A stretch of 64,000 nt of DNA from Sporichthya polymorpha DSM 43042 (GTDB lineage Bacteria; Actinomycetota; Actinomycetes; Sporichthyales; Sporichthyaceae), in assembly GCF_000384115.1 (NCBI RefSeq), contig NZ_KB913029.1, positions 5,183,057-5,247,056 of the forward strand. The letters are read 5' to 3'. The notes below the pieces were generated by a model. The model saw nothing but the letters and a program-made list of their open reading frames with translations, had not been told where the DNA came from and did not search any database. A program made the position numbers and the translations under genes. This document shows, piece after piece, positions 8,065 through 15,790 of this stretch (position 1 is its first letter; each line of letters begins with the position of its first letter).

Positions 8065-9915
8065 CTACTTCTTCTCCCGCTTGTCGCCGGCCTCGTCGGT
8101 GGAGAGGGCGGCGATGAAGGCCTCCTGGGGGACCTCGACCCGGCCCACCATCTTCATCCGCTTCTTGCCCTCCTTCTGCTTCTCGAGCAGCTTGCGCTTA
8201 CGGGAGATGTCACCGCCGTAGCACTTCGCGAGGACGTCCTTGCGGATCGCGCGGATGTTCTCGCGCGCGATGATGCGGGAGCCGATCGAGGCCTGGATGG
8301 GGACCTCGAACTGCTGACGCGGGATCAGTTCCCGCAGTTTCTTGGTCATCCGGGTCGCGTAGTCCGGTGCCTTGTCCCGGTGCACGATCGCGGAGAAGGC
8401 GTCGACGGGCTCGCCCTGGAGCAGGATGTCGACCTTCACCAGGTCGGCCGTCTGCTCGCCGTTGATCTCGTAGTCCAGGCTCGCGTAGCCGCGGGTGCGG
8501 GACTTCAGCGCGTCGAAGAAGTCGAAGACGATCTCGGCCAGCGGGAGCGTGTAGCGCAGCTCGACGCGGTCCTCGGAGAGGTAGTCCATCCCGCCGAGCG
8601 TCCCGCGGCGCTGCTGGCACAGCTCCATGATCGCGCCGACGAACTCGCTGGGGGCGAGTACCGTGGCGCGGACGATCGGCTCGTAGATCTCCCGGATCTT
8701 GCCGTCGGGGAACTCGCTGGGGTTGGTGACGACGAACTCCTTGCCGTCCTCCTTCACCACCCGGTAGACGACGTTGGGGGCGGTGGAGATCAGGTCCAGG
8801 CCGGCCTCGCGCTCGAGGCGTTCCCGGATGATCTCGAGGTGCAGCAGGCCGAGGAAGCCGCAACGGAAGCCGAATCCCAGCGCGGCGGACGACTCGGGCT
8901 CGTAGACCAGCGAGGCGTCGTTGAGCCGGAGTTTGTCCAACGCCTCGCGCAGCTCCGGGAAGTCCGAACCGTCGATCGGGTACAACCCGGAGAAGACCAT
9001 CGGCTTCGGGTCGCGGTACCCGCCGAGGGCCTGCGTCGTCGGCTTGACCGCGTCGGTGACGGTGTCGCCGACCTTCGACTGGCGGACGTCCTTCACGCCG
9101 GTGATCAGGTAGCCGACCTCGCCCACGCCGAGGCCGTCCGCCGGCGTCGGCTCGGGCGAGATGACACCGATCTCGAGCAGCTCGTGCGTGGCCTTCGTCG
9201 AGAGCATGAGGATCTTCTCGCGCTTGGTCAGGTGACCGTCCACGACGCGGACGTAGGTCACGACGCCGCGGTAGGTGTCGTAGACCGAGTCGAAGATCAG
9301 CGCTCGCGCCGGGGCGTCCGGGTCACCGACGGGCGGCGGAACCTGGGCCACGATCTCGTGCAGCAGGTCCGTCACGCCCTCGCCGGTCTTGCCGCTGACC
9401 TTGAGGACGTCGTCGGGCTCGCAGCCGATGATGTGCGCGAGCTCGGCGGCGTACTTCTCGGGCTGCGCCGCCGGCAGGTCGATCTTGTTCAGGACCGGGA
9501 TGATCTGGAGGTCGTTCTCCAGCGCCAGGTACAGGTTCGCCAGCGTCTGTGCCTCGATGCCCTGCGCGGCGTCGACGAGCAGCACCGCACCCTCACAGGC
9601 GGCGAGGCTGCGGGAGACCTCGTAGGTGAAGTCGACGTGGCCCGGGGTGTCGATCAGGTTCAGCACGTGGACGCGACCGTCCAACCCCGTCCACGGGAGC
9701 CGGACCGCCTGGCTCTTGATCGTGATCCCGCGCTCGCGCTCGATGTCCATCCGGTCGAGGTACTGGGCGCGCATCGTCCGGTCGTCGACGACGCCGGTGA
9801 GCTGCAGCATCCGGTCCGCGAGCGTCGACTTGCCGTGGTCGATATGAGCGATGATGCAGAAGTTGCGGATCAGCGCCGGGTCGGTCCGGTCCGGCCGGGG
9901 GGAGGTCGGGGGCAC
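8065..9915 (-). CDS. lepA: Elongation factor 4 (LepA), ribosome back-translocase GTPase
   Basis: 616-residue translational GTPase with the P-loop AHIDHGKST at residues 23-31, switch region RGITIKSQ, the DTPGHVDF motif and NKIDLP. EF-G-like domains II, III and V follow, then the LepA-specific C-terminal domain with the basic stretch around [22 protein letters not shown]4 acts on stalled or post-translocation ribosomes and in subunit biogenesis. Length and architecture are standard. The start GTG at 9915 gives the normal N-terminal extension seen in actinobacterial LepA. ung is transcribed divergently with about 90 bases between the two starts, so both promoters must lie there. Confidence 0.97.
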   Translation of the reverse strand: MPPTSPRPDRTDPALIRNFCIIAHIDHGKSTLADRMLQLTGVVDDRTMRAQYLDRMDIERERGITIKSQAVRLPWTGLDGRVHVLNLIDTPGHVDFTYEVSRSLAACEGAVLLVDAAQGIEAQTLANLYLALENDLQIIPVLNKIDLPAAQPEKYAAELAHIIGCEPDDVLKVSGKTGEGVTDLLHEIVAQVPPPVGDPDAPARALIFDSVYDTYRGVVTYVRVVDGHLTKREKILMLSTKATHELLEIGVISPEPTPADGLGVGEVGYLITGVKDVRQSKVGDTVTDAVKPTTQALGGYRDPKPMVFSGLYPIDGSDFPELREALDKLRLNDASLVYEPESSAALGFGFRCGFLGLLHLEIIRERLEREAGLDLISTAPNVVYRVVKEDGKEFVVTNPSEFPDGKIREIYEPIVRATVLAPSEFVGAIMELCQQRRGTLGGMDYLSEDRVELRYTLPLAEIVFDFFDALKSRTRGYASLDYEINGEQTADLVKVDILLQGEPVDAFSAIVHRDKAPDYATRMTKKLRELIPRQQFEVPIQASIGSRIIARENIRAIRKDVLAKCYGGDISRKRKLLEKQKEGKKRMKMVGRVEVPQEAFIAALSTDEAGDKREKK

Positions 9916-9994
9916 GCTGAAGTCCGTTCCAGTTCTGCGAGGAGAGGGTGTCGCTCGTCGGCGAGCGCGCGGTCAACTGGGTCAATCATCCCAC

Positions 9995-10000
9995 TAACCT
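9995..10000 (+). promoter_or_regulatory. Putative -10 box of ung, leaderless arrangement
   Basis: TAACCT ends 7 bases before the proposed GTG start of ung. There is no Shine-Dalgarno sequence in the 20 bases upstream. This spacing would place the transcription start at the start codon itself. Confidence 0.45.
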
Positions 10001-10007
10001 CAGGCAG

Positions 10008-10721
10008 GTGACGGCACCCACGGCACCCACGGCACGCGCGGCACGCACTGCCCGCCCGCTGAGCGAGATCGTCGAGGCCGGCTGGGCCCGAGCGCTGGAA
10101 CCGGTGACGGATGTTCTCGCCGGGATGGGCGAGTTCCTCCGCGCCGAGATCGCCGCCGGCCGGCAGTACCTACCCGCCGGGACGAACGTGCTGCGCGCGT
10201 TCACGCGGCCGTTCGACGAGGTCCGGGTGCTGATCGTCGGGCAGGACCCGTACCCGACCCCGGGCCACGCGGTCGGGCTCTCGTTCTCCGTCTCGCCCGA
10301 GACCCGCCCGCTCCCCCGCTCGCTGGCAAACATCTACCGCGAGTACTGCTCCGACCTCGGGCTCCCGCCGCCGACCACCGGCGACCTGAGCCCGTGGAGC
10401 GACCGGGGCGTCCTGCTGCTGAACCGCGTCCTCACCGTCGCCCCTGGCGCCCCCGCCTCCCACCGGGGTCAGGGCTGGGAGCAGGTGACCGAGCAGGCGA
10501 TCCGCGCCCTCGTCGCGCGCGAGCGGCCCCTCGTCGCGATCCTCTGGGGCCGCGACGCCCAGACCCTGCGTCCGATGCTCGGCGACACGCCGACGATCAC
10601 CTCCGCCCACCCGAGCCCGATGTCCGCCGACCGCGGGTTCTTCGGCTCCCGCCCCTTCAGCCGCGCCAACGCCCTCCTCGCCGACCTGGGCGCCCCACCG
10701 GTGGACTGGCGCCTCCCCTGA
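10008..10721 (+). CDS. ung: Family 1 uracil-DNA glycosylase
   Basis: 237 residues from the GTG at 10008. Catalytic motif GQDPY at 78-82 (D80) and the minor-groove-reading loop HPSPMS starting at H201 identify a family 1 uracil-DNA glycosylase, which removes uracil from DNA as the first step of base-excision repair. The frame stays open 20 codons further upstream, but those codons are unlike the family. The GTG fits a -10 box 7 bases before it, so a leaderless message is likely. The N-terminus [16 protein letters not shown] is low-complexity and precedes the conserved part. It diverges from lepA and converges on soxR. Confidence 0.93.
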   Translation: MTAPTAPTARAARTARPLSEIVEAGWARALEPVTDVLAGMGEFLRAEIAAGRQYLPAGTNVLRAFTRPFDEVRVLIVGQDPYPTPGHAVGLSFSVSPETRPLPRSLANIYREYCSDLGLPPPTTGDLSPWSDRGVLLLNRVLTVAPGAPASHRGQGWEQVTEQAIRALVARERPLVAILWGRDAQTLRPMLGDTPTITSAHPSPMSADRGFFGSRPFSRANALLADLGAPPVDWRLP

Positions 10722-10737
10722 CTCCCTCGTACCACTG

Positions 10738-10750
10738 GGGGTGACACCCC
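10738..10750. repeat. GGGGTG-A-CACCCC palindrome between convergent ung and soxR
   Basis: Perfect 6-bp arms around a single central base, located in the 63-base gap between the convergent stops of ung and soxR. The 17 bases around it (CTGGGGGTGACACCCCT) recur exactly at 50124-50139. Related sites occur at 25244-25287 and 40530-40546. The position fits a short bidirectional terminator, but no T-tract follows. Confidence 0.55.
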
Positions 10751-10784
10751 TGGTGAAACCGGCGGGACGGGGGAGGCCGCCGGG

Positions 10785-11252
10785 TCAGGAGTGGTGAGGC
10801 TCGCGGATCGACCTCGGGAGCCGCTGCGCGCCGGGACCGCGGGTGGCGGCGACGTCGCCGGGGTTGTAGAGCGCGCACCGCTGGAGCGAGAGGCAGCCGC
10901 AGCCGATGCAGGAGTCGAGGTTGTCGCGCAGCGCGGTGAGGCCCTCGATCTGCGCGTCGAGACGGGCGCGCCAGTGGCGGGACAGACGGGCCCAGTCGGC
11001 CTTCGTCGGGGTCCGGGTGTCGGGCAGTTCGGCGAGGGCCTCGCGGATCTCCGCGAGCGGGACGCCGACGTTCTGCGCGGCGCGGATGAACGCGAGGCGG
11101 CGCAACGCACTGCGCGGGTAACGCCGCTGGTTGCCCGACGTGCGCACCGCGACGACGAGACCTTCCTTGTCGTAGAAGCGGATCGCCGACGTCGCGAAGC
11201 CGGCGCGCTCGGCGACCTCCCCGATCGTGAGCAGTTCCTCCGCGGGTTTCAT
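10785..11252 (-). CDS. soxR: SoxR, redox-sensing MerR-family regulator
   Basis: 155 residues. The N-terminal MerR winged helix-turn-helix (TIGEVAERAGFATSAIRFYD, residues 9-28) is followed by a dimerisation helix and the [2Fe-2S] motif C115-x2-C118-x-C120-x5-C126, the hallmark of SoxR. In actinobacteria SoxR responds to redox-active compounds and acts directly on a few target genes, without SoxS. ATG at 11252 was chosen because it begins right before the HTH; the frame is open further upstream but overlaps the divergent promoter. A SoxR-type dyad lies 16 bases upstream, in the promoter of the divergent SDR gene. That makes the SDR/QueA-like pair the likely direct target. Confidence 0.93.
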   Translation of the reverse strand: MKPAEELLTIGEVAERAGFATSAIRFYDKEGLVVAVRTSGNQRRYPRSALRRLAFIRAAQNVGVPLAEIREALAELPDTRTPTKADWARLSRHWRARLDAQIEGLTALRDNLDSCIGCGCLSLQRCALYNPGDVAATRGPGAQRLPRSIREPHHS

Positions 11253-11260
11253 CGCGCTCC

Positions 11261-11291
11261 TTGACCTCAAGTTCACTTCAACTTGCAGTCT
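11261..11291 (+). promoter_or_regulatory. MerR-type promoter with SoxR-box-like dyad
   Basis: Plus-strand -35 TTGACC (11261-11266), a 19-base spacer and a -10-like CAGTCT (11286-11291). The long 19-base spacer is characteristic of promoters activated by MerR-family proteins. A perfect inverted repeat CAAGTT-N6-AACTTG fills the spacer (11268-11285), and its left part reads CCTCAAGTT, as in known SoxR boxes. It sits between soxR and the divergent SDR gene. Confidence 0.75.
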
Positions 11292-11327
11292 GCTCAACGT
11301 ACCCCGATGAGGCAGAAGGAGCACACG

Positions 11328-12032
11328 ATGAGCGCACTGCAGACACCCCGGGCCGTGGTCACCGGCGGCTCGCGCGGGCTCGGCCTGGCCCTGACCCGCG
11401 AGCTCGTCTCCCGCGGCTGGGACGTGGTCGTCGACGGCCGGAACCCCGACGTTCTCGCCGCCGCGGTGGCCGGACTCCCGGACCCGACCCGGGTGACGGC
11501 CGTCGTCGGCGACGTGGCGGATCCGCTCCACCGCGCCGCACTGGTCGAAGCCGCCGGGCCGCGCGTCGACCTGCTGGTCAACAACGCGAGCGTCCTCGGC
11601 GCGGTGCCGTTGCCGCCGCTGGCCGAGTACCCGCTGGAGGACCTCGAGCAGGCGTTCGCGGTCAACACCGTCGCGCCGCTCCGGCTTGTGCAGTTGCTGC
11701 TCCCCGCCCTCGAGCGCGCGGGCGGCCGGGTCGTCAACGTCTCCTCCGACGCCGCCGTCGAGGCCTACCCCGGCTGGGGCGGGTACGGGGCGTCAAAGGC
11801 AGCCCTGGACCTGCTCAACGCCGTCCTCGCCGTCGAGCGCCCCGGGCTGCGGTTCTACGCCCTCGACCCGGGCGACATGGGGACCGAACTCGCGGCCGCC
11901 GCGGGCGAGGACCCGGCCGGCCGACCGGCGCCCGAGACCGTCGTGCCCGCCGTGCTCCGGCTCGTCGAGGCCGACCTCCCCAGCGGGCGGTACACCGCGG
12001 ACTCCCTGCGTCCGGTCGGGGCGACCCGATGA
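11328..12032 (+). CDS. Short-chain dehydrogenase/reductase, probable SoxR target
   Basis: 234-residue classical SDR. Cofactor motif TGGSRGLG at residues 12-19, NNAS at 85-88 and the catalytic triad S140, Y153, K157 (YGASK) are all intact. The Arg after the Gly-rich start (GGSRG) and the acidic/basic pattern after the second strand would fit NADPH, but this is not decisive. The start ATG at 11328 has AGAAGGA 7 bases upstream. The stop overlaps the start of the QueA-like gene (ATGA), so the two are translationally coupled. The promoter carries a SoxR-type dyad. The substrate is unknown; redox-cycling metabolites would be consistent with the regulator, but that is inference. Confidence 0.9.
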   Translation: MSALQTPRAVVTGGSRGLGLALTRELVSRGWDVVVDGRNPDVLAAAVAGLPDPTRVTAVVGDVADPLHRAALVEAAGPRVDLLVNNASVLGAVPLPPLAEYPLEDLEQAFAVNTVAPLRLVQLLLPALERAGGRVVNVSSDAAVEAYPGWGGYGASKAALDLLNAVLAVERPGLRFYALDPGDMGTELAAAAGEDPAGRPAPETVVPAVLRLVEADLPSGRYTADSLRPVGATR

Positions 12033-13090
12033 GCGCCCGGACGTTGCCCGCGCCCGCGATCGCCTTCGAGCTCGGCCCGGAGCGGGAGGCGGCGATGCCG
12101 CCGGAGCGCCGCGGCCTGACCCGCGACGGGGTCCGCCTGCTGGTCGCGACGCCGGAGACCGTCGCGCACCGCCGCTTCTGCGAGCTCCCGGCGCACCTGT
12201 CCCCCGGCGACCTGCTCGTCGTGAACACCTCGGCGACGGTGCCCGCCGCGCTCGAGGGTCGGCGCGGTGACCACCGTCCGACCGTCGTGCACGTCTCGGC
12301 GGAGCTGCCCGACGGGAGCTGGGTCGTCGAGCTCCGCCGTCCGGACCACACCGGTCCGCAGTGGGACGGCGCGGCCGGGGAGCGCGTCGAGGTCAAGGGC
12401 CGGCTGCGACTGCGCCTCGTCGCGCCCTACCCGGAACCGGCCGCGCCGAGCCGGCTGTGGCGGGCGGTCCCGGAGACCCCGGTGGCGCTGCTCGACCACC
12501 TCGCCCGGCACGGGCGCCCGATCCGGTACGCGCATCACTCGGGCCGGTTCCGGCTCGACGAGCACCAGACGGTCTACGCGGATCGGCCCGGCAGCGCCGA
12601 GATGGCCAGCGCCGGGCGGCCGTTCACCGCCGAGCTGCTGGTCCGGCTGATGGCGCGCGGCGTCACGGTCGCCCCGGTCGTGCTCCACGCGGGGGTGTCC
12701 AGCCAGGAGGCGGGCGAACCGCCGCTGCCCGAGCGGTTCGCGGTCCCGCCCGCCACCGCGCGGCTGGTGAACAGCGCCCGCTGCGCCGGCCGCCGGGTCG
12801 TCGCGGTCGGGACGACGGTCGTCCGCGCGCTGGAGTCGGCGACCGACGACGACGGGTTCGTCGAGCCCGCCGCGGGCTGGACCGACCTCGTCCTCGGCCC
12901 GGACCGCCCCGCCCGGGTCGTCGGCGGCCTGATCTCTGGCCTCCACGCCCCGGAGGCGAGCCACCTGCTCCTGCTGGAGGCCGTCGTCGGCCCCGACCTC
13001 GTCGCCACCGCCTACCGCGCCGCCCTCGGCCGGGACTACCTCTGGCACGAGTTCGGCGACTCGACGCTGTTCCTGCCCGAGATGTCCTGA
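12029..13090 (+). CDS. QueA-like S-adenosylmethionine:tRNA ribosyltransferase-isomerase family protein
   Basis: 353 residues, the family length. Recognisable QueA blocks in order: GDLLVVNTSATVPAAL near 63, the region YADRPGSAEMASAGRPFT, HAGVSS, ERFAVPPATARLVN, VVAVGTTVVRALES, GWTDLVLGP, and a C-terminal DYLWHEFGDSTLFLP. True QueA converts preQ1-tRNA to epoxyqueuosine. The match is clear but divergent: the family block LLTNFHLPxST is replaced by GLISGLHAPEAS. High-GC actinobacteria usually lack the queuosine pathway, so a different substrate is possible. It starts inside the SDR stop (ATGA), hence the same operon. An 87-bp palindromic element begins 24 bases after its stop. Confidence 0.8.
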   Translation: MSARTLPAPAIAFELGPEREAAMPPERRGLTRDGVRLLVATPETVAHRRFCELPAHLSPGDLLVVNTSATVPAALEGRRGDHRPTVVHVSAELPDGSWVVELRRPDHTGPQWDGAAGERVEVKGRLRLRLVAPYPEPAAPSRLWRAVPETPVALLDHLARHGRPIRYAHHSGRFRLDEHQTVYADRPGSAEMASAGRPFTAELLVRLMARGVTVAPVVLHAGVSSQEAGEPPLPERFAVPPATARLVNSARCAGRRVVAVGTTVVRALESATDDDGFVEPAAGWTDLVLGPDRPARVVGGLISGLHAPEASHLLLLEAVVGPDLVATAYRAALGRDYLWHEFGDSTLFLPEMS

Positions 13091-13114
13091 ATGCCCGTCG
13101 ACCGGCCCCGCCGG

Positions 13115-13201
13115 CCCCACTGAGCGACAGGGTTGCAACGGATGGGACGAGATTCCGCCGTCCCGACACCTCACGGGTTTCAACGTTGTCGCTCAGTGGG
13201 G
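13115..13201. repeat. 87-bp palindromic element, copy 1
   Basis: The 21-bp arms at 13115-13135 and 13181-13201 are inverted copies matching at 19 of 21 positions (outer sequence CCCCACTGAGCGACA). The centre holds a second inverted pair, GGGACG/CGTCCC (from 13144). An element of exactly the same length, with near-identical first 27 and last 35 bases but a different centre, lies at 18985-19071. It sits in the intergenic space after the QueA-like gene. Confidence 0.85.
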
Positions 13202-13336
13202 CAACCGGCGCCCCGCGATCCTGGGAGCGACCTGAGGGGTTGCTGGACAGGCATTGAGGTATCGGCGCGGCGCGGGCCGGCGGTGTTGCCTGGAGGGTAC
13301 GACCACCCACCGCATCCCGAGGGAGCTGAGTCCGCC

Positions 13337-13543
13337 GTGCGCATGCTCCGGAAACTTGCCAAGGCCGAGGCCAGGGTCGCCGCCCTGACCGAGGAATCCG
13401 CCGCGCTCGCCCTGCGCCGCAGCCAGGCCGAGACCGACCTCGCCCGCAGCGAGGTCAACCGCCTCCGCGCCGAGCTCGACGCGCTGTCGGTCCGCTACGC
13501 CGCGCTGGAGCGGCGTCTCGCCGCGGAGCAGCTCGCGAGCTGA
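13337..13543 (+). CDS. Small coiled-coil protein of unknown function
   Basis: 68 residues if started at GTG 13337 (an ATG two codons later is also possible); GGGAG lies 11 bases before the GTG. The product is almost entirely one charged helix with heptad-like spacing of Leu and Ala: KAEARVAALTEESAALAL, then EVNRLRAELDALS. No known domain was recognised. A related helix is encoded by the next gene at 13705-14022 (shared pattern A.AKVA.L...SA.LA..RS.AE....R.E...LRA.LDAL..RY), suggesting a duplicated pair. A strong hairpin follows 21 bases after its stop. The upstream in-frame codons overlap the palindromic element and were excluded. Confidence 0.6.
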   Translation: MRMLRKLAKAEARVAALTEESAALALRRSQAETDLARSEVNRLRAELDALSVRYAALERRLAAEQLAS

Positions 13544-13564
13544 CCCGCGCCGCTGACCCGCGCC

Positions 13565-13601
13565 GGTTGGCCGGGGATTCCGGGGGGATCCCCGGCCAAC
13601 C
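13565..13601 (+). terminator. Hairpin downstream of the first coiled-coil gene
   Basis: Perfect 14-bp stem (13565-13578 with 13588-13601; left arm GGTTGGCCGGGGAT) and a 9-base loop. No T-tract follows, which is common in actinobacterial terminators. It separates the two coiled-coil genes, which would therefore be transcribed separately. Confidence 0.65.
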
Positions 13602-13704
13602 TGTGTGCCAGATATGAGTTGTTTTCACGGATTGCTCGACGGGGTACGAGGACGGACGCCCGCAAGCCCGCCCGCCCGACCCGTGAGGGGCTGAATTCGC
13701 AGCA

Positions 13705-14022
13705 ATGGGAGCTCTCCGCAAGATCGCGTCCGTCAGCACGTTCGGCAAGGTCGCCTTCCGGACCCCGGAGGAGGAGGCGAAGCGCTCCGCGCGCCGCTTC
13801 GCCAGGGCCGACGCCAAGGTCGCCCGGCTCGCCCAGGCCTCGGCCGAGCTCGCCGCGCAACGCAGCGCCGCCGAAGCCGAGATCGCCCGGCAGGAGGCCG
13901 CCGAGCTCCGCGCGAACCTCGACGCGCTCCAGGCTCGCTACACCGACGCCCGCCGGAGCGGTCAGGCCACGCGCGTGACGTCGACCTCGACGCTGAGCGA
14001 GGTGCCACCCGGGCCGGCGTAG
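13705..14022 (+). CDS. Small coiled-coil protein, paralogue of the preceding gene
   Basis: 105 residues. After a basic N-terminus (MGALRKIASVSTFGKVAF) comes a long helical stretch rich in Ala, Glu and Arg, from about residue 20 to 85, similar to the protein at 13337-13543. The last 20 codons lie antisense to the end of the transglutaminase gene (overlap 13962-14022), where the protein loses its coiled-coil character; the real functional part therefore probably ends near residue 88. GAGGGG about 16 bases before the ATG is a weak ribosome binding site. No domain was recognised; a structural or DNA/membrane-associated role cannot be told apart. Confidence 0.5.
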   Translation: MGALRKIASVSTFGKVAFRTPEEEAKRSARRFARADAKVARLAQASAELAAQRSAAEAEIARQEAAELRANLDALQARYTDARRSGQATRVTSTSTLSEVPPGPA

Positions 14023-14804
14023 ACGCCCTTGTGCGGCGGGACGTCCCAGTAGTCCCGGCCGCGGGCGACGACGACGTGCTCGACGCCGACGGGCTTGCCG
14101 TTGGTCGGGTCGTAGGGCGTCCACGCGCCGTCCCACCACTCGACCCAGGCGTGGCTCTGGCCGGTGACGGTCTCGCCGATGCCGGCCTCCGGCGCCGGGT
14201 GCAGGTAGCCGGAGACGTAGCGGGCCGGGATCCCGAGCCCGCGCAGCAGACCCACCGTCAGATGTGCGAGGTCCTGGCACACGCCGGCGCGGGCGTCCCA
14301 CGCCTCGTTCGCGACGGTGTGGACGCCGGTCGAGCCCGGCACGTACCGGACCTCACCGCGCAGCCACTCGGCGCAGGCGCGGGCCGCCTCCGCGGGGGCG
14401 GCGTCGCCCACGATCTCGCGCACCTGGGCCACGAGCGCCGGGCCGACCTCGGTGTGCGCCGTCGGGCTCAGGTACTCGACGTGGGTGTCACGCACCCGGT
14501 CGTCGCGCAGCGTCTCCCAGCCGACGGCCCCGCCGCCGGGCGGAGTGTCGGAGGTCTCGACGACGCTCGTCGCGGTCAGCGCCAGCGTCCGGTGCGGGAC
14601 GTGGACGTCGAACGCGGTCACGTACGCACCCCAGTAGTCCCAGTAGCGCGAGCCGGTCGCGGACGGGCTGACCTGGATGCGCGCGTCGAGCGTCGACTGC
14701 GCGGCGTCGTTGAGCGGGGTCATGCGGACCTCGTTGTAGGAGGCCAGCACCTCGCCCTCGTAGTCGATCCGGGTGCGGTGCTCGATCTTCAACCGCCAGG
14801 TCAC
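13962..14804 (-). CDS. Transglutaminase-like cysteine peptidase-fold protein
   Basis: 280 residues. An N-terminal beta-rich domain (bacterial transglutaminase N-terminal type, [16 protein letters not shown]...) precedes a transglutaminase core in which the Cys of GVCQDLAHL, the His of SHAWVEWW and the Asp of PYDPTNGKPV form the expected triad. This is the third member of the conserved locus with a circularly permuted ATP-grasp protein and an alpha-E protein. Members are predicted to make or cut peptide or isopeptide bonds; the substrate is unknown. Start GTG 14804 overlaps the stop of the alpha-E gene (GTGA). Its 3' end overlaps the oppositely oriented coiled-coil gene by 61 bases. Confidence 0.88.
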   Translation of the reverse strand: MTWRLKIEHRTRIDYEGEVLASYNEVRMTPLNDAAQSTLDARIQVSPSATGSRYWDYWGAYVTAFDVHVPHRTLALTATSVVETSDTPPGGGAVGWETLRDDRVRDTHVEYLSPTAHTEVGPALVAQVREIVGDAAPAEAARACAEWLRGEVRYVPGSTGVHTVANEAWDARAGVCQDLAHLTVGLLRGLGIPARYVSGYLHPAPEAGIGETVTGQSHAWVEWWDGAWTPYDPTNGKPVGVEHVVVARGRDYWDVPPHKGVYAGPGGTSLSVEVDVTRVA

Positions 14805-15790
14805 GACGCCACTCCCACCGACGCCTCGCCCGCCGGCGCGAGGCCGGTGACGGTGTCGCCGCTCTCGGTCGACCAGGTCATCTGCGCGATGCGCGGGAAG
14901 TACCGCGCCGCGATGGCGTCGTTGACCATCGAGCACGTGGCCTGCAGGCCCTCGAGGTCGGCGGAGAAGTCCGCGAGCAGGTCGCCCGGGCTGCGGAACT
15001 CGAGGTCCGCGCGGGCGCGGCCCAGCAACCGCCGCGCCTCGTCGGCGACGCCACTGCGGCCCGCGTCGGGGTCGAGCATCGTCAGGCACCGCTCCGCGCC
15101 GGACAGCGCGGAGAACACCGACCGCGGCGAGAGCCGGTCGATCATCAGGAACTCCGCGGCGCGGTCCTCGCGCACGGGGCCGCGGTAGGTGCGCAGGTAG
15201 CTCTCGTAGGCGCCGCAGCTGCGCAGCAGCGTCCCCCACGTCGGCGCGCGACCGCCGGGGAGCGTACGGAGCATCAGCAGACGGGCCGTCATGTCCGCTC
15301 GTTCGAGGCAGCGGCCGAGCGTCAGGAACGTCCAGCTCTCGTCCCGGCTCATCGTGGTGTCGACGAGACCCGACATGATCGCCGTCGACTCGCGCACCCA
15401 GCTGAAGAAGCCGTGCGGGCCGAAGCGGTCGGCGCGGCGCCGCTGCTCGGGCAGGTCGATCCAGGTCGAGTTCAGCGCCTCGAAGATCTCGGCGGAGATG
15501 GTCTCGCGCGCACCACGGGCGTTCTCGCGCGCGGCCGACAGCGACCCGGCGATCGAGCTCGGGTTGTTCTGGTCGTAGGCCAGCTGGGCGAGGACCTGCG
15601 CGGCCGACGTCGCCTCCGCTCCCCCGTCGACGCCCATGACCTCCATCAGCGAGGTGCAGACCCGCGCCTCGTCGATCCACGGGTCCTCGACGAGCATCTG
15701 GACGTGCACGTCGAGGATGCGCGCGGTCGAGTCCGCGCGCTCCAGGTAGCGGCCGATCCAGAACGTCGACTCCGCGATCCGACTCAGCAT
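14801..15790 (-). CDS. Alpha-E domain protein (DUF403)
   Basis: 329-residue all-helical protein that opens [20 protein letters not shown], the typical start of DUF403/alpha-E proteins. A second [13 protein letters not shown] repeat appears about halfway, so the fold is probably a duplicated helical bundle. Genes of this family almost always accompany DUF404/DUF407 ATP-grasp proteins and a transglutaminase-like protein, as here. The biochemical role is unknown. Start ATG 15790 is preceded by GGGGAG, and the gene starts 7 bases inside the end of the ATP-grasp gene. Its stop overlaps the transglutaminase start. Both overlaps indicate a single coupled operon transcribed right to left. Confidence 0.9.
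   Translation of the reverse strand: MLSRIAESTFWIGRYLERADSTARILDVHVQMLVEDPWIDEARVCTSLMEVMGVDGGAEATSAAQVLAQLAYDQNNPSSIAGSLSAARENARGARETISAEIFEALNSTWIDLPEQRRRADRFGPHGFFSWVRESTAIMSGLVDTTMSRDESWTFLTLGRCLERADMTARLLMLRTLPGGRAPTWGTLLRSCGAYESYLRTYRGPVREDRAAEFLMIDRLSPRSVFSALSGAERCLTMLDPDAGRSGVADEARRLLGRARADLEFRSPGDLLADFSADLEGLQATCSMVNDAIAARYFPRIAQMTWSTESGDTVTGLAPAGEASVGVAS

Noticed and set aside
12029-13090. Genuine queA assignment
   Set aside because: Family blocks are divergent and no queuosine genes are in view, so only QueA-like was claimed and no gene symbol was given.
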